Shown here: positions 14,520 to 20,615 of the stretch, in pieces
Layout: the number at the start of each line of letters is the position of its first letter
Position numbering within the stretch: the first letter of the stretch is position 1
Source of the DNA: a virus
IMG/VR virus record: IMGVR_UViG_3300009167_000033
Coordinates: 1-23,292 of that record
Length of the DNA: 23,292 nucleotides
Reading direction: 5' to 3' (one strand)
Notes under the pieces: model-generated
Database searches by the model: none
What the model saw: the letters and a program-made list of their open reading frames with translations, nothing else
Told to the model about the DNA's origin: nothing
Translations under genes and position numbers: made by a program

Positions 14520-14538
14520 TCCCTTTCAGGAGATGGAA

Positions 14539-14754
14539 ATGAGAATCGACTTTGAATTGTTGCGGAGCAAGGGATGGGAAGTCCATGTGGAGAAGGACGG
14601 CGTCCTTATTCAGGGACAGGAACCGTTCCGAAGCATCGGACAGGTCATCAGCGAACTGGAGGAGAAAGGTCTCGGCAGAGTCGAAGCCGAAGTCCTCGCG
14701 GATGAGTTCTTCATGAAGATCGAGGGTCGGCTGATCCTCGCCGCGCTAGAGTAA
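14539..14754 (+). CDS. Unrecognised 71-aa early protein
   Basis: I do not recognise it. It reads MRIDFELLRSKGWEVHVEKD, then GVLIQGQEPFRSIGQVISEL and an acidic helical C-terminus ending LILAALE. A small alpha/beta fold with a short beta hairpin followed by helices is likely; no cysteine pairs or membrane span. ATG 14539 is preceded by AGGAG with six bases spacing; an ATG at 14533 abuts the AGGAG, exactly the arrangement seen at 14018/14024. It lies 47 bases after early protein A and directly before a strong terminator, so the two form a short transcription unit. Confidence 0.7.
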   Translation: MRIDFELLRSKGWEVHVEKDGVLIQGQEPFRSIGQVISELEEKGLGRVEAEVLADEFFMKIEGRLILAALE

Positions 14755-14759
14755 TGAAT

Positions 14760-14795
14760 GGGCCGTCGGGAGCAATCCTGGCGGCCCTTCTTTTT
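14760..14795 (+). terminator. Strong intrinsic terminator
   Basis: A 12-bp stem (14760-14771 with 14776-14787, ten Watson-Crick and two G-T pairs) closed by a GCAA tetraloop is followed by TTCTTTTT. It ends the two-gene unit 14024-14754. Confidence 0.85.
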
Positions 14796-14847
14796 GTGTC
14801 GGTTATTTAGTTAAAATCAACAGCGAAGCCACTTAATTTTCGAAGGC

Positions 14848-14879
14848 AAAAAAAGAGGGCGGCTTTGTGTGCCGCCCTC
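14848..14879 (-). terminator. Strong intrinsic terminator for the minus-strand paralog
   Basis: On the minus strand a perfect 9-bp stem (GAGGGCGGC with GCCGCCCTC, loop of 7) is followed by seven T residues. It ends transcription of the gene at 14905-15396 and faces the plus-strand terminator 50 bases away, forming a convergent insulator. Confidence 0.85.
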
Positions 14880-14904
14880 CGATTGCACTAGGCAATTCGA
14901 CAGT

Positions 14905-15396
14905 TCAGGCGAGGTCGTCCAGGCTGACGTCGCTGTTCTCGCGCGCCGCACGAATCTCCTTCGCCTTCGCCACGATCGCCGTGTTGCTGAGGATCTTGTC
15001 GCGCTGTTCCTTCGTGTACTTGCGAAGGGCAGCCTGTGCCTGCGCGACCGTGATCTTCTTCAACGTGGCGAGCGCTTCCACCTCTGCGGAAACGACAGGC
15101 GCTCCGGCCTTACGCTCCTTCTCCCACTGTCCGCCACGCAGCATGGCATATACTTCGCGCATGGCATCGAGCTTCTCAGGGCCGCTGTCCGTGTCGCTGC
15201 TGCGGTCCTGAAGCAGCTTCGACAAACCATACAGCGCGACGTTGGTCTTGATGCTGTCGGCAATGTCGCGGGCCTGGAATGTCTCCGACTCGACCACATC
15301 CCCCGACTCTCGCTCGATAACCTGAACGTTGACCGTAGCGTCGTCGGCCTTGAGTTCGACGCTGAGGCGGTATGCAGACTTTTCAGTGATAGGCAT
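14905..15396 (-). CDS. Early protein B, divergent paralog of early protein A (163 aa)
   Basis: The only minus-strand gene to the right of the divergent control region, with its own promoter and terminator. The N-terminal 50 residues are beta-rich (AYRLSVELKADDATVNVQVI); the rest is charged and helical. The last 75 residues are 52% identical to early protein A, so the two arose by duplication, and the copies now face each other. The C-terminus, DVSLDDLA, is an acidic-hydrophobic tail like those on single-stranded DNA-binding proteins, though no OB-fold hallmark is obvious. GGAG seven bases before the ATG supports the start. Possible roles are DNA-binding accessory protein or recombination mediator; these are guesses. 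Confidence 0.82.
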   Translation of the reverse strand: MPITEKSAYRLSVELKADDATVNVQVIERESGDVVESETFQARDIADSIKTNVALYGLSKLLQDRSSDTDSGPEKLDAMREVYAMLRGGQWEKERKAGAPVVSAEVEALATLKKITVAQAQAALRKYTKEQRDKILSNTAIVAKAKEIRAARENSDVSLDDLA

Positions 15397-15452
15397 GATG
15401 ATACTCCGATTGATTGGTGAAACCGTCCCCCGAAACTGCGGGGAACAAGCGT

Positions 15453-15481
15453 ATTTTAGGCTAGGCCGCGCACGAAGTCAA
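15453..15481 (-). promoter_or_regulatory. Sigma70 promoter of the minus-strand paralog
   Basis: Reading on the minus strand, TTGACT (-35, 5/6) and TAAAAT (-10, 5/6) are separated by 17 bases. The start would be near 15446, leaving a 50-base leader that contains a small CCCCG/CGGGG hairpin (15428-15443). Confidence 0.75.
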
Positions 15482-15511
15482 GACCGACGAGAGATTCTAC
15501 ATAAGTTATAC

Positions 15512-15718
15512 AAAAGCCCTCAAAAGCCCTCATAGTAGCTTATTTGACCCCCCCTGCCCCTCTCCCGCTTCCGAAGGTTTCTATTATAATTTTTTTTTTA
15601 AAACCCCACAGAAGCAGGCAGGGGGCTAGGGTGTTCAAAAGCCGACCATGAGGGCTTATAAGGGCTTATGTACGGCTTATTAGAACAGCGCAGGCTTATA
15701 GGGCTTTCCACGGCTTAC
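15512..15718. repeat. Iteron-like GGCTTAT array in nested inverted repeats (candidate origin)
   Basis: Rightward copies of [AGC]GGCTT[AT][TC] begin at 15652, 15662, 15673, 15692, 15701 and 15711, with steps of 10, 11, 19, 9 and 10 bases, close to helical phasing. Opposite-strand copies (AAAAGCC) lie at 15512, 15522 and 15637. Inverted repeats share one centre near 15590: AAGCCCTCAT (15524-15533) with ATGAGGGCTT (15648-15657), CCCCCTGCC (15550-15558) with GGCAGGGGG (15617-15625), and GCTTC (15567-15571) with GAAGC (15611-15615). The centre is AT-rich with TATAAT and a T10-type run (15581-15603). Phased iterons beside an AT-rich element are what replication origins and cooperative operator arrays look like. 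No gene lies between 15397 and 15775. Confidence 0.65.
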
Positions 15719-15747
15719 TTGATCTATGGCAGCGTTGCTGCTACCAT
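15719..15747 (+). promoter_or_regulatory. Putative promoter abutting the last iteron
   Basis: TTGATC and TACCAT are separated by 17 bases; the start would be near 15754, 22 bases before the ATG at 15776. The spacer holds an inverted repeat GCAGC-GTT-GCTGC (15729-15741), and the final iteron (15711-15718) touches the -35 box, so an iteron-binding protein could control it. Confidence 0.4.
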
Positions 15748-15775
15748 ATGCAGCTTCACTTCACAGGAGTCTCCC

Positions 15776-16549
15776 ATGCCCGGTGCCAAATTCCCCGAAG
15801 GCTATCCCCGAATGTATCATCAAATAGCAGAGAAGTTGTTGATGAATCGTCCAGCCTTCTTAGAGGTGAAGCCAACCATAAATCTAACTCACGCACGGGC
15901 CACATTCAACAACTTCCGTGCATCCTGGCTGCGCAAGTATGAATACTTCGCAAAGAACAAAGACCCCCAGGCGAACGAAGCATATGATACGCACGTTCGT
16001 CTAATGAGCTACACTGTCACGATTCAAAATAATGCCCTGCTATTCACATCAAAAGAAATCGAACAAGACTTAGAAATGAATGAGTTTGGCTCGGCCCCTG
16101 AGTTCTTCACCCACCGGCCGCCCATTACCCCACAGGCAGAACAGCACAAGGGAAAGAAGGGAGGATCATGGATTCTTCCACCACTCCTAGACGAAATAAA
16201 CAAAGAAGGACTGCAAGAAGCAAACGAAAAGATTCGAGAGATCTTCCCGAAGCAACCAAGAGAGCAGATTATCTCAGATAATCCGCCCTTGAAATTCTCT
16301 TCCAAAGAGGAAGAAGTCTTCTTCATGGCGAACGGCGTGCTGCCTAAGGACGAGAAAGAACTAAAAGCTGGGTATCCCCTAACACCCAAGCCTGTTAAGG
16401 TCGAGGCTCCACCCTTAGATGATCTTCTCCCCAAAGAACAACCCAAAGAGCAGCCCAAGGCTGATCTATCTCAATGGGCCCCACGCATCTCAAAGCAGGG
16501 CATCCCTCTTGCCCCACCTCCAGAATATAAAGAGCTATTAAAGAAGTAG
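15776..16549 (+). CDS. Unrecognised 257-aa protein next to the iterons
   Basis: I do not recognise the family. The N-terminal 100 residues are compact and basic (LTHARATFNNFRASWLRKYE, 'YFAKNKDPQ') and look like a folded, possibly nucleic-acid-binding domain. Residues 105-257 are Pro/Lys/Glu-rich and probably flexible, with PPLDDLLPK (212-220), repeated EQPK and ADLSQWAP (229-236). The ATG at 15776 is set by AGGAG six bases upstream; the frame is open further upstream through the iterons but without a site. Its position immediately beside an origin-like array, with a promoter touching the iterons, makes a replication initiator or regulator a reasonable hypothesis, but no motif proves it. Confidence 0.75.
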   Translation: MPGAKFPEGYPRMYHQIAEKLLMNRPAFLEVKPTINLTHARATFNNFRASWLRKYEYFAKNKDPQANEAYDTHVRLMSYTVTIQNNALLFTSKEIEQDLEMNEFGSAPEFFTHRPPITPQAEQHKGKKGGSWILPPLLDEINKEGLQEANEKIREIFPKQPREQIISDNPPLKFSSKEEEVFFMANGVLPKDEKELKAGYPLTPKPVKVEAPPLDDLLPKEQPKEQPKADLSQWAPRISKQGIPLAPPPEYKELLKK

Positions 16550-16577
16550 CATAGCGCCAGGCACCGCCCCGTCGTGC

Positions 16578-16606
16578 TTGACATATCCGAAAAAAGGGCG
16601 GAAAAT
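16578..16606 (+). promoter_or_regulatory. Putative sigma70 promoter of the main early operon
   Basis: A perfect TTGACA is followed after 17 bases by GAAAAT (4/6). The start would be near 16613, giving a 36-base leader to the ATG at 16649. The -10 box sits within a small GGGC/GCCC inverted repeat (16596-16610). Confidence 0.5.
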
Positions 16607-16648
16607 GCCCGTGTGTACGAATTTTCCCCCGCGTTAGGAGCGCACAAA

Positions 16649-16816
16649 ATGTACCTCGCCAAGCTTCAAGACATTCGTCGCCTTGAGACGATCAAGGCCG
16701 AATTCATGCCACTCCGTTCCATCCCCAAGAACCAGCTCACACCCGAGCAACACAAGCGGCTCGTTGAACTCTCCGACGAAACCCTGAAAATCATTGGGAG
16801 GCTCGAGCAATCATGA
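16649..16816 (+). CDS. Small helical early protein (55 aa)
   Basis: It reads MYLAKLQDIRRLETIKAEFM and continues through IPKNQLTPEQHKRLVELSDE to IIGRLEQS. The whole chain should be helical, with the 'LTPEQ-KRL' turn typical of two-helix hairpins. No known family. ATG 16649 has AGGAG eight bases upstream; a longer frame from 16574 would begin inside the -35 box of the promoter and is rejected. Its TGA overlaps the next ATG by four bases, so it opens the translationally coupled early operon. Confidence 0.65.
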   Translation: MYLAKLQDIRRLETIKAEFMPLRSIPKNQLTPEQHKRLVELSDETLKIIGRLEQS

Positions 16817-17412
16817 GCAAGAAACCATCCATTGACCTATCCGAATTCCTCCCCAAAAAGGGTCAGGATCTCTCCGAGTTCCTGCCACCTTCGGTACAGC
16901 AACCGTCCGAAGTCCTCTCTCCTCCCGAACTCGTCGTCCTTCACTGGATCAAGTCGACCTGCTCCTGCGGCCGCGAGTACTCCTCACAAGAATACGGGCC
17001 GCTCATCCGCCACACCATATCCCGTCGCATCGGCTTCGGCCTTCGAGAAATGGGCAAGGTATTCATACCAATGCTTCCTGGGCTGGACATATCCGACTTG
17101 CCCCAAGAAGTCCGCACAAAGCACGAGCGCATCTACGCTTGTCCCTCCTGCCTCGGCACTCGGCCATCCTTGCCTCTCTTCCCTGAGGACAAACCCGCCA
17201 TCATAGTGAACACAAACGGCACCGCAATGTTCCCTCACGCCGCCGCCTGGTTCGAAGCGCACAAGACGAGCCGCCAGTTCGAAATTGATGAAACGCTCAA
17301 GGATATGCACAAGCGCGCCGTCGACTTTGACGACCTGCTCGCCTTCAAAACCACCAAGATGGATCTGCAGAGTGTTGCACAATCTCTGTGCGATCCCGAG
17401 TCACAAACATGA
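16813..17412 (+). CDS. Zinc-ribbon-like protein with DLSEFLP repeats (199 aa)
   Basis: Not recognised as a known family. The N-terminus carries the heptad DLSEFLP twice (residues 8-14 and 19-25) in a disordered, Pro/Ser-rich leader. The folded part has four cysteines as CSC (50/52) and CPSC (110/113), suggesting a zinc site, in LVVLHWIKSTCSCGREYSSQ and the segment around YACPSCLG. A later FDDLLAF segment (about residue 172) resembles the leader motif. The short repeats look like binding motifs for a partner protein. ATGA overlaps link it to both neighbours. Confidence 0.7.
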   Translation: MSKKPSIDLSEFLPKKGQDLSEFLPPSVQQPSEVLSPPELVVLHWIKSTCSCGREYSSQEYGPLIRHTISRRIGFGLREMGKVFIPMLPGLDISDLPQEVRTKHERIYACPSCLGTRPSLPLFPEDKPAIIVNTNGTAMFPHAAAWFEAHKTSRQFEIDETLKDMHKRAVDFDDLLAFKTTKMDLQSVAQSLCDPESQT

Positions 17413-17606
17413 AACTTTCCTTTCCCAAGTTTGAAGTGGCAGAGTGCCTAATGTGCGGGCGAGAGGGCATCCTCTGCGCCCCGCTCAACTACGTTCACCC
17501 GTGGATCACCAAACCAGACGAAGTGCGGCCGCAATACTTCCTCTGCGAAGCCTGCGCCCTCACCGTCGCAAACGAGTTCAAGTTCAATCGTGAGATACAC
17601 AAATAG
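17409..17606 (+). CDS. Small four-cysteine zinc-finger protein (65 aa)
   Basis: MKLSFPKFEVAECLMCGREG, then a proline-rich middle and YFLCEACALTVANEF. Two CxxC pairs (residues 13/16 and 46/49) with a 29-residue spacer indicate one zinc ribbon; Cys23 is extra. No wider family match. The start at 17409 is set by the ATGA overlap with the previous stop; an upstream in-frame ATG at 17388 is embedded in the previous gene. Likely a small regulator or host-takeover protein, by inference from size and early position. Confidence 0.7.
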   Translation: MKLSFPKFEVAECLMCGREGILCAPLNYVHPWITKPDEVRPQYFLCEACALTVANEFKFNREIHK

Positions 17607-17614
17607 GAGATAGT

Positions 17615-17800
17615 ATGAAGATCGAAATCAGTGAAGATCTCGCCAAGCGCATCCGCTTCGTCATCGAAGCCTATGTCGAAGATGTGGAAGAGGATCTTAT
17701 GGAGCATCCGCCCGAAGAGGGCGAGACTCATATCATCGATGAGATCGTCGACAATGCCGCGCAGCTTTCCGCCTTCGCCAAGACCCTTCCGGAGTATTAA
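17615..17800 (+). CDS. Acidic small protein (61 aa)
   Basis: MKIEISEDLAKRIRFVIEAY, then VEDVEEDLMEHPPEEG and a C-terminal helix with DNAAQLSAFAKTLPEY. It is strongly acidic, with roughly 17 Asp/Glu residues against about 4 Lys/Arg, and predicted helical. Acidic early phage proteins often act as DNA mimics or protein inhibitors, but there is no specific evidence here. AGGAG seven bases before the ATG supports the start, and the stop lies one base before the next gene. Confidence 0.7.
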   Translation: MKIEISEDLAKRIRFVIEAYVEDVEEDLMEHPPEEGETHIIDEIVDNAAQLSAFAKTLPEY

Positions 17801-17801
17801 T

Positions 17802-18005
17802 ATGGAACACGTATTCACCGTCAAGTGCCCCAATTGTGGGGTTGAAGATTCCACCAACGTCCTCATCGACGAACTAACAACCATCTACATCACGACAGTT
17901 TGTGTGGAGTGCACCAATCCATACGTCATGAAGCTCGAGCCGGCCGTCACCGTCTCGTGCGCAACCCTCAACCTCTCAGCCGATAAGGAGACATTCCATG
18001 CGTAA
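17802..18005 (+). CDS. Small zinc-ribbon protein (67 aa)
   Basis: MEHVFTVKCPNCGVEDSTNV followed by a beta stretch and TTVCVECTNPYVMKLEPAV. Two CxxC knuckles (residues 9/12 and 34/37) form a typical zinc ribbon, with beta strands between and after them. GGAG lies seven bases upstream of the ATG at 17802. The last eight bases overlap the next gene. No enzyme motif; a nucleic-acid or RNA-polymerase-binding role is possible for such ribbons but not shown. Confidence 0.7.
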   Translation: MEHVFTVKCPNCGVEDSTNVLIDELTTIYITTVCVECTNPYVMKLEPAVTVSCATLNLSADKETFHA

Positions 18006-18318
18006 CCGCGTTATCCAACAGCTCGAACAGTTCAACGAGTACGCCTTGAGTGTACAGAAAGCGTCCCTATTTTTCCTCAAGATGGACGACTTTCCCACTC
18101 TCGCATCCGATGCCTCGTGCACCGTCACAACGCACTTAGGTCGGCCCGAAATCTCCTTCTCATATCGTGACGAAGAAGCGTTCATCAAAGATACCGACTC
18201 AATACGTGAGTGGCTCAACCACATCAACGGAGACCACGCCGAGACAGACAACTATCACTCCTGGACATTCATTGAAGAGGAATTCACCATTCGATTCTAC
18301 CTCTGGAAACCCCTATGA
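17998..18318 (+). CDS. Unrecognised 106-aa early protein
   Basis: MRNRVIQQLEQFNEYALSVQ, then KASLFFLKMDDFPTL, a beta-rich centre (VTTHLGRPEISFSYRDEEAF) and HSWTFIEEEFTIRFYLWKPL. This alpha plus beta arrangement with alternating charged and aromatic strands suggests a small globular domain; no family recognised. AAGGAG eight bases before the ATG supports the start, which overlaps the previous gene by eight bases, and ATGA joins it to the next gene. Confidence 0.65.
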   Translation: MRNRVIQQLEQFNEYALSVQKASLFFLKMDDFPTLASDASCTVTTHLGRPEISFSYRDEEAFIKDTDSIREWLNHINGDHAETDNYHSWTFIEEEFTIRFYLWKPL

Positions 18319-18491
18319 ACATCACACAAGAAGAGCGTGAATCCCTGAGGGATGACGCACAGAACATTCGTCTCGCCCTTGAGGACTATGAGGCATATGG
18401 AAAGCTAACTCGCCTTACCATCGCCGTCCTATCCCTCATCGCAGACGACCTCGACCGCATCGCCAATCTGGAGAAGAGCAATGAATCTTGA
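18315..18491 (+). CDS. Small helical protein upstream of the helicase (58 aa)
   Basis: It reads MNITQEERESLRDDAQNIRL, then ALEDYEAYGKLTRLTIAVLS and ADDLDRIANLEKSNES. Two amphipathic helices, mostly acidic. The start lies in an ATGA overlap with the preceding stop and the end overlaps the helicase start by 11 bases, so translation is coupled on both sides. It could be a helicase accessory factor, on location alone. Confidence 0.65.
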   Translation: MNITQEERESLRDDAQNIRLALEDYEAYGKLTRLTIAVLSLIADDLDRIANLEKSNES

Positions 18492-19938
18492 CGAATTCAC
18501 AGTTGAAGCACCCACATCGCGCACCTGGTCTCCCTACCAACTCGCCATCTTCGATGAGGTCGCATCAGAAGGCAACCTCATCATTGAAGCCGTGGCCGGT
18601 TCGGGGAAAACATCGACCATATTAGAGTGCATGAATCGTGCCGAAGGCTCTGCCCTCTTTCTCGCATTCAACAAAGCCATCGCAGATGACCTTCGATCCA
18701 AGGTAAGGGGCGCAGAGGTCCGAACGCTCAATGCCTTGGGCCACTCCATCGTGACGAAGCGCCTTCCCGGTGTCAAGCTCGAATCTTGGAAAACGGCCAA
18801 TCTCGTCCGCTCGAAGCTCAACACGGAAGACTACGCAGAGTTTGGCAGCCAAGTCAATCGGATGATAAGCTTGGCAAAGGGCTGTGCCTTCGGCGTTCTC
18901 AACGACGCATCGCGTAAGCACTTCGTCCAGCTCGCCGACGACTTCGAACTCGACATTCCAAGCGACAAAATCGGAAAGGCTACGCAAGCCGCAAGCGTAG
19001 CCTTTTCCGAACTCATCTCCAACTTCGACTCCTTCGACTTTGATGACCAACTCTTCCTGCCCATCTATCATGACTGGACCTTTCCATCATTCGACACCGT
19101 CTTCGTCGACGAAGCACAAGACCTGAACGCCATCCAGCACCTCATGCTGGATCGGCTCCGCAACCGCGGTGCCCGGATCATCGCAGTGGGTGATACTCGC
19201 CAAGCGATCTACGGCTTCCGCGGTGCGCTCGTCTCGTCAATGGCTCTGCTTCGCGACAGCTTCGCCATGAAGCAGCTGCCTCTCTCGATCACGTATCGCT
19301 GCGACAGGGCCATCGTTGATCTGGCACAGACCATCGTTCCACACATCCAGGCGAGAGCAGGAGCAGGACAGGGAACTGTGCAGTACGTCGACCAACTCAA
19401 CATCTTAAATATCCCGGATGATACTTTGGTCGTCTGCCGCAACAATGCGCCGATCTTCGCACTTGCAATGCGCGCCCTCGCAGAACGCCGCCCCGTCCGT
19501 GTCATGTCCAACTTCACAGAGCAGCTCAAGGGCTTTGTCAAGTCATTCAAGACTCGAGACATGAAGATCCTGGAAGAGCGCCTCTTGAAGTGGTATGAGG
19601 CCGAGCGCAAGACGGCAGAGGAGAGTGGATTCTTCGGCCGCCTCGCCTTCCTCACAGACAAGTGCGACACCGTTCTCTCCCTCATCAAAGAATCATCCTC
19701 TCTTGATGACATACTAAATGCTCTCGAACGGTTCGGCAACTCGCGTATCGGCCCGATCCTTTCCACCATCCACAAGGCCAAAGGTCTCGAGGCCGAAACC
19801 ACCATCATCCTGAACAGGGAAAAGCTTCCCTCTCGCTTTGCCATAAGCGAAGCATCCCTCATCCAGGAGGATAATCTCTTGTACGTCGCCATCACCCGTG
19901 CCAAGCACACCCTCACCATTCACAGGGGAGAAACATGA
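18481..19938 (+). CDS. UvrD/Rep-family superfamily 1 DNA helicase
   Basis: A 485-aa 3'-to-5' type DNA helicase by family. All SF1 motifs are present: Q motif SPYQLAIFDEV, Walker A AVAGSGKTST (37-46), Ia LFLAFNKAIADDL, II FVDEAQDLN (208-216), III VGDTRQAIYGFRGA (236-249), IV SITYRCD, V STIHKAKGLEAE (428-439) and VI VAITRAKHTLTI. It is shorter than cellular UvrD (about 720 aa) because the 1B and 2B subdomains are reduced, as in compact phage helicases. It probably unwinds DNA for replication or recombination with the nuclease and ATPase encoded 1.4-2.8 kb downstream. The N-terminus NLDEFTVEAP resembles the acidic motifs of neighbouring proteins. GGAG in 'CTGGAGAAGAGCA' is the ribosome site. Confidence 0.93.
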   Translation: MNLDEFTVEAPTSRTWSPYQLAIFDEVASEGNLIIEAVAGSGKTSTILECMNRAEGSALFLAFNKAIADDLRSKVRGAEVRTLNALGHSIVTKRLPGVKLESWKTANLVRSKLNTEDYAEFGSQVNRMISLAKGCAFGVLNDASRKHFVQLADDFELDIPSDKIGKATQAASVAFSELISNFDSFDFDDQLFLPIYHDWTFPSFDTVFVDEAQDLNAIQHLMLDRLRNRGARIIAVGDTRQAIYGFRGALVSSMALLRDSFAMKQLPLSITYRCDRAIVDLAQTIVPHIQARAGAGQGTVQYVDQLNILNIPDDTLVVCRNNAPIFALAMRALAERRPVRVMSNFTEQLKGFVKSFKTRDMKILEERLLKWYEAERKTAEESGFFGRLAFLTDKCDTVLSLIKESSSLDDILNALERFGNSRIGPILSTIHKAKGLEAETTIILNREKLPSRFAISEASLIQEDNLLYVAITRAKHTLTIHRGET

Positions 19939-20285
19939 TCAAACTATCTGATACCATTTCCATGGTCGACATCAACATCCTCTCCCTTATCATGAACATG
20001 CAAGCTCAACAGGAGATCTCGTCCTTCATATCTGAGATTGCTTCGCAAGACGAATTGCGCACCACCTGCATCTCCATGTTCAACAAGCTTGCCGAAGTTC
20101 TCGCAGAGGATGGCAACCCAGAGTTCGTCGTGCTGTTAAACTTCCTCGGCCTGGCCCTCGAGACGAACATGAACGTAGTTGAAATGCAGAAGCGAAGCTT
20201 CGCACGAGTCCTCGAATTCAAAGCCGAATTGAAAAGGAGAGTTGAAGATGCCAAGACACAAGCAAACCGACCGGCCGCGGAATAA
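19935..20285 (+). CDS. Unrecognised helical early protein (116 aa)
   Basis: Hydrophobic and polar helices (SMVDINILSLIMNMQAQQEI, NPEFVVLLNFLGLALETNMN) end in a charged helix (RVLEFKAELKRRVEDAKTQA). No cysteine pair or known motif. It starts in an ATGA overlap with the helicase stop and its last 38 bases overlap the next gene. All-helical architecture suggests an oligomerising adaptor, possibly a helicase partner; this is inference from context only. Confidence 0.65.
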   Translation: MIKLSDTISMVDINILSLIMNMQAQQEISSFISEIASQDELRTTCISMFNKLAEVLAEDGNPEFVVLLNFLGLALETNMNVVEMQKRSFARVLEFKAELKRRVEDAKTQANRPAAE

Positions 20286-20469
20286 AAAGCTATCCCTGCG
20301 GAGCAGTCTCGTAGATCAGGTCGACGCTGCACTCGTCGACCCGCTCACCATGCGCCCTGAATTCGGCAGCTGGGCCGAGCTAATCGAAACTCTGCTCGAG
20401 GGCTGGCTCGACCGCAAGTTCGTCATCCACATCAAACCCTATTCAACGAATCTAAAGGAGTTCGAATGA
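20248..20469 (+). CDS. Ribbon-helix-helix-like DNA-binding protein (73 aa)
   Basis: A basic N-terminus (PRHKQTDRPRNKK) is followed by a short strand KLSLRSSLVDQVDAALVDP and a helix GSWAELIETLLEGWL. 'K-SL--S-LV--VD--L-D......-S-AELIE-LL--WL' is a common ribbon-helix-helix pattern of small phage DNA-binding repressors. The ATG at 20248 has AGGAG eight bases upstream; a TTG at 20242 is an alternative. It overlaps the preceding gene by 38 bases. It could repress the early promoters, for instance those carrying inverted repeats. Confidence 0.6.
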   Translation: MPRHKQTDRPRNKKLSLRSSLVDQVDAALVDPLTMRPEFGSWAELIETLLEGWLDRKFVIHIKPYSTNLKEFE

Positions 20470-20615
20470 GCATGATGCTTGGTGGAGTGATACTTCTCGT
20501 GCTTTGTTTCGCAGCCGTCGGAGTCAAGCATATGTTCTTCGACTCCGACTACGACCTCTGGCTCAAGCACCAAAGGGCAAAGGAATCCTGGAAAAAGATG
20601 ATGGAGGAAAAATGA
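20466..20615 (+). CDS. Single-span membrane mini-protein (49 aa)
   Basis: MSMMLGGVILLVLCFAAVGV forms one transmembrane helix (about residues 4-20), followed by a charged, Lys/Trp-rich cytoplasmic tail ending WKKMMEEK. No lipobox. ATGA overlaps tie it to both neighbours. It could act on the host inner membrane, for example in superinfection exclusion or membrane anchoring of replication, but there is no family evidence. Short enough to escape usual ORF cut-offs. Confidence 0.65.
   Translation: MSMMLGGVILLVLCFAAVGVKHMFFDSDYDLWLKHQRAKESWKKMMEEK

Noticed and set aside
15581-15603. TATAAT in the AT-rich core considered as an ordinary promoter
   Set aside because: No -35 match at suitable spacing on either strand; it is described as part of the AT-rich core instead.
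15512-15718. Repeat array considered as a CRISPR
   Set aside because: Units are 7-10 bases, spacing is only one or two helical turns, both orientations occur and no spacer-length unique sequences or cas genes are present.
15668-15775. Upstream extension of the 257-aa gene through the iterons
   Set aside because: The extension translates the repeat array and promoter and has no ribosome site, whereas ATG 15776 has AGGAG at good spacing.
19209-19919. 236-codon minus-strand frame inside the helicase
   Set aside because: Antisense shadow; the plus strand carries all helicase motifs and the translation is Ser/Arg-rich without a domain.
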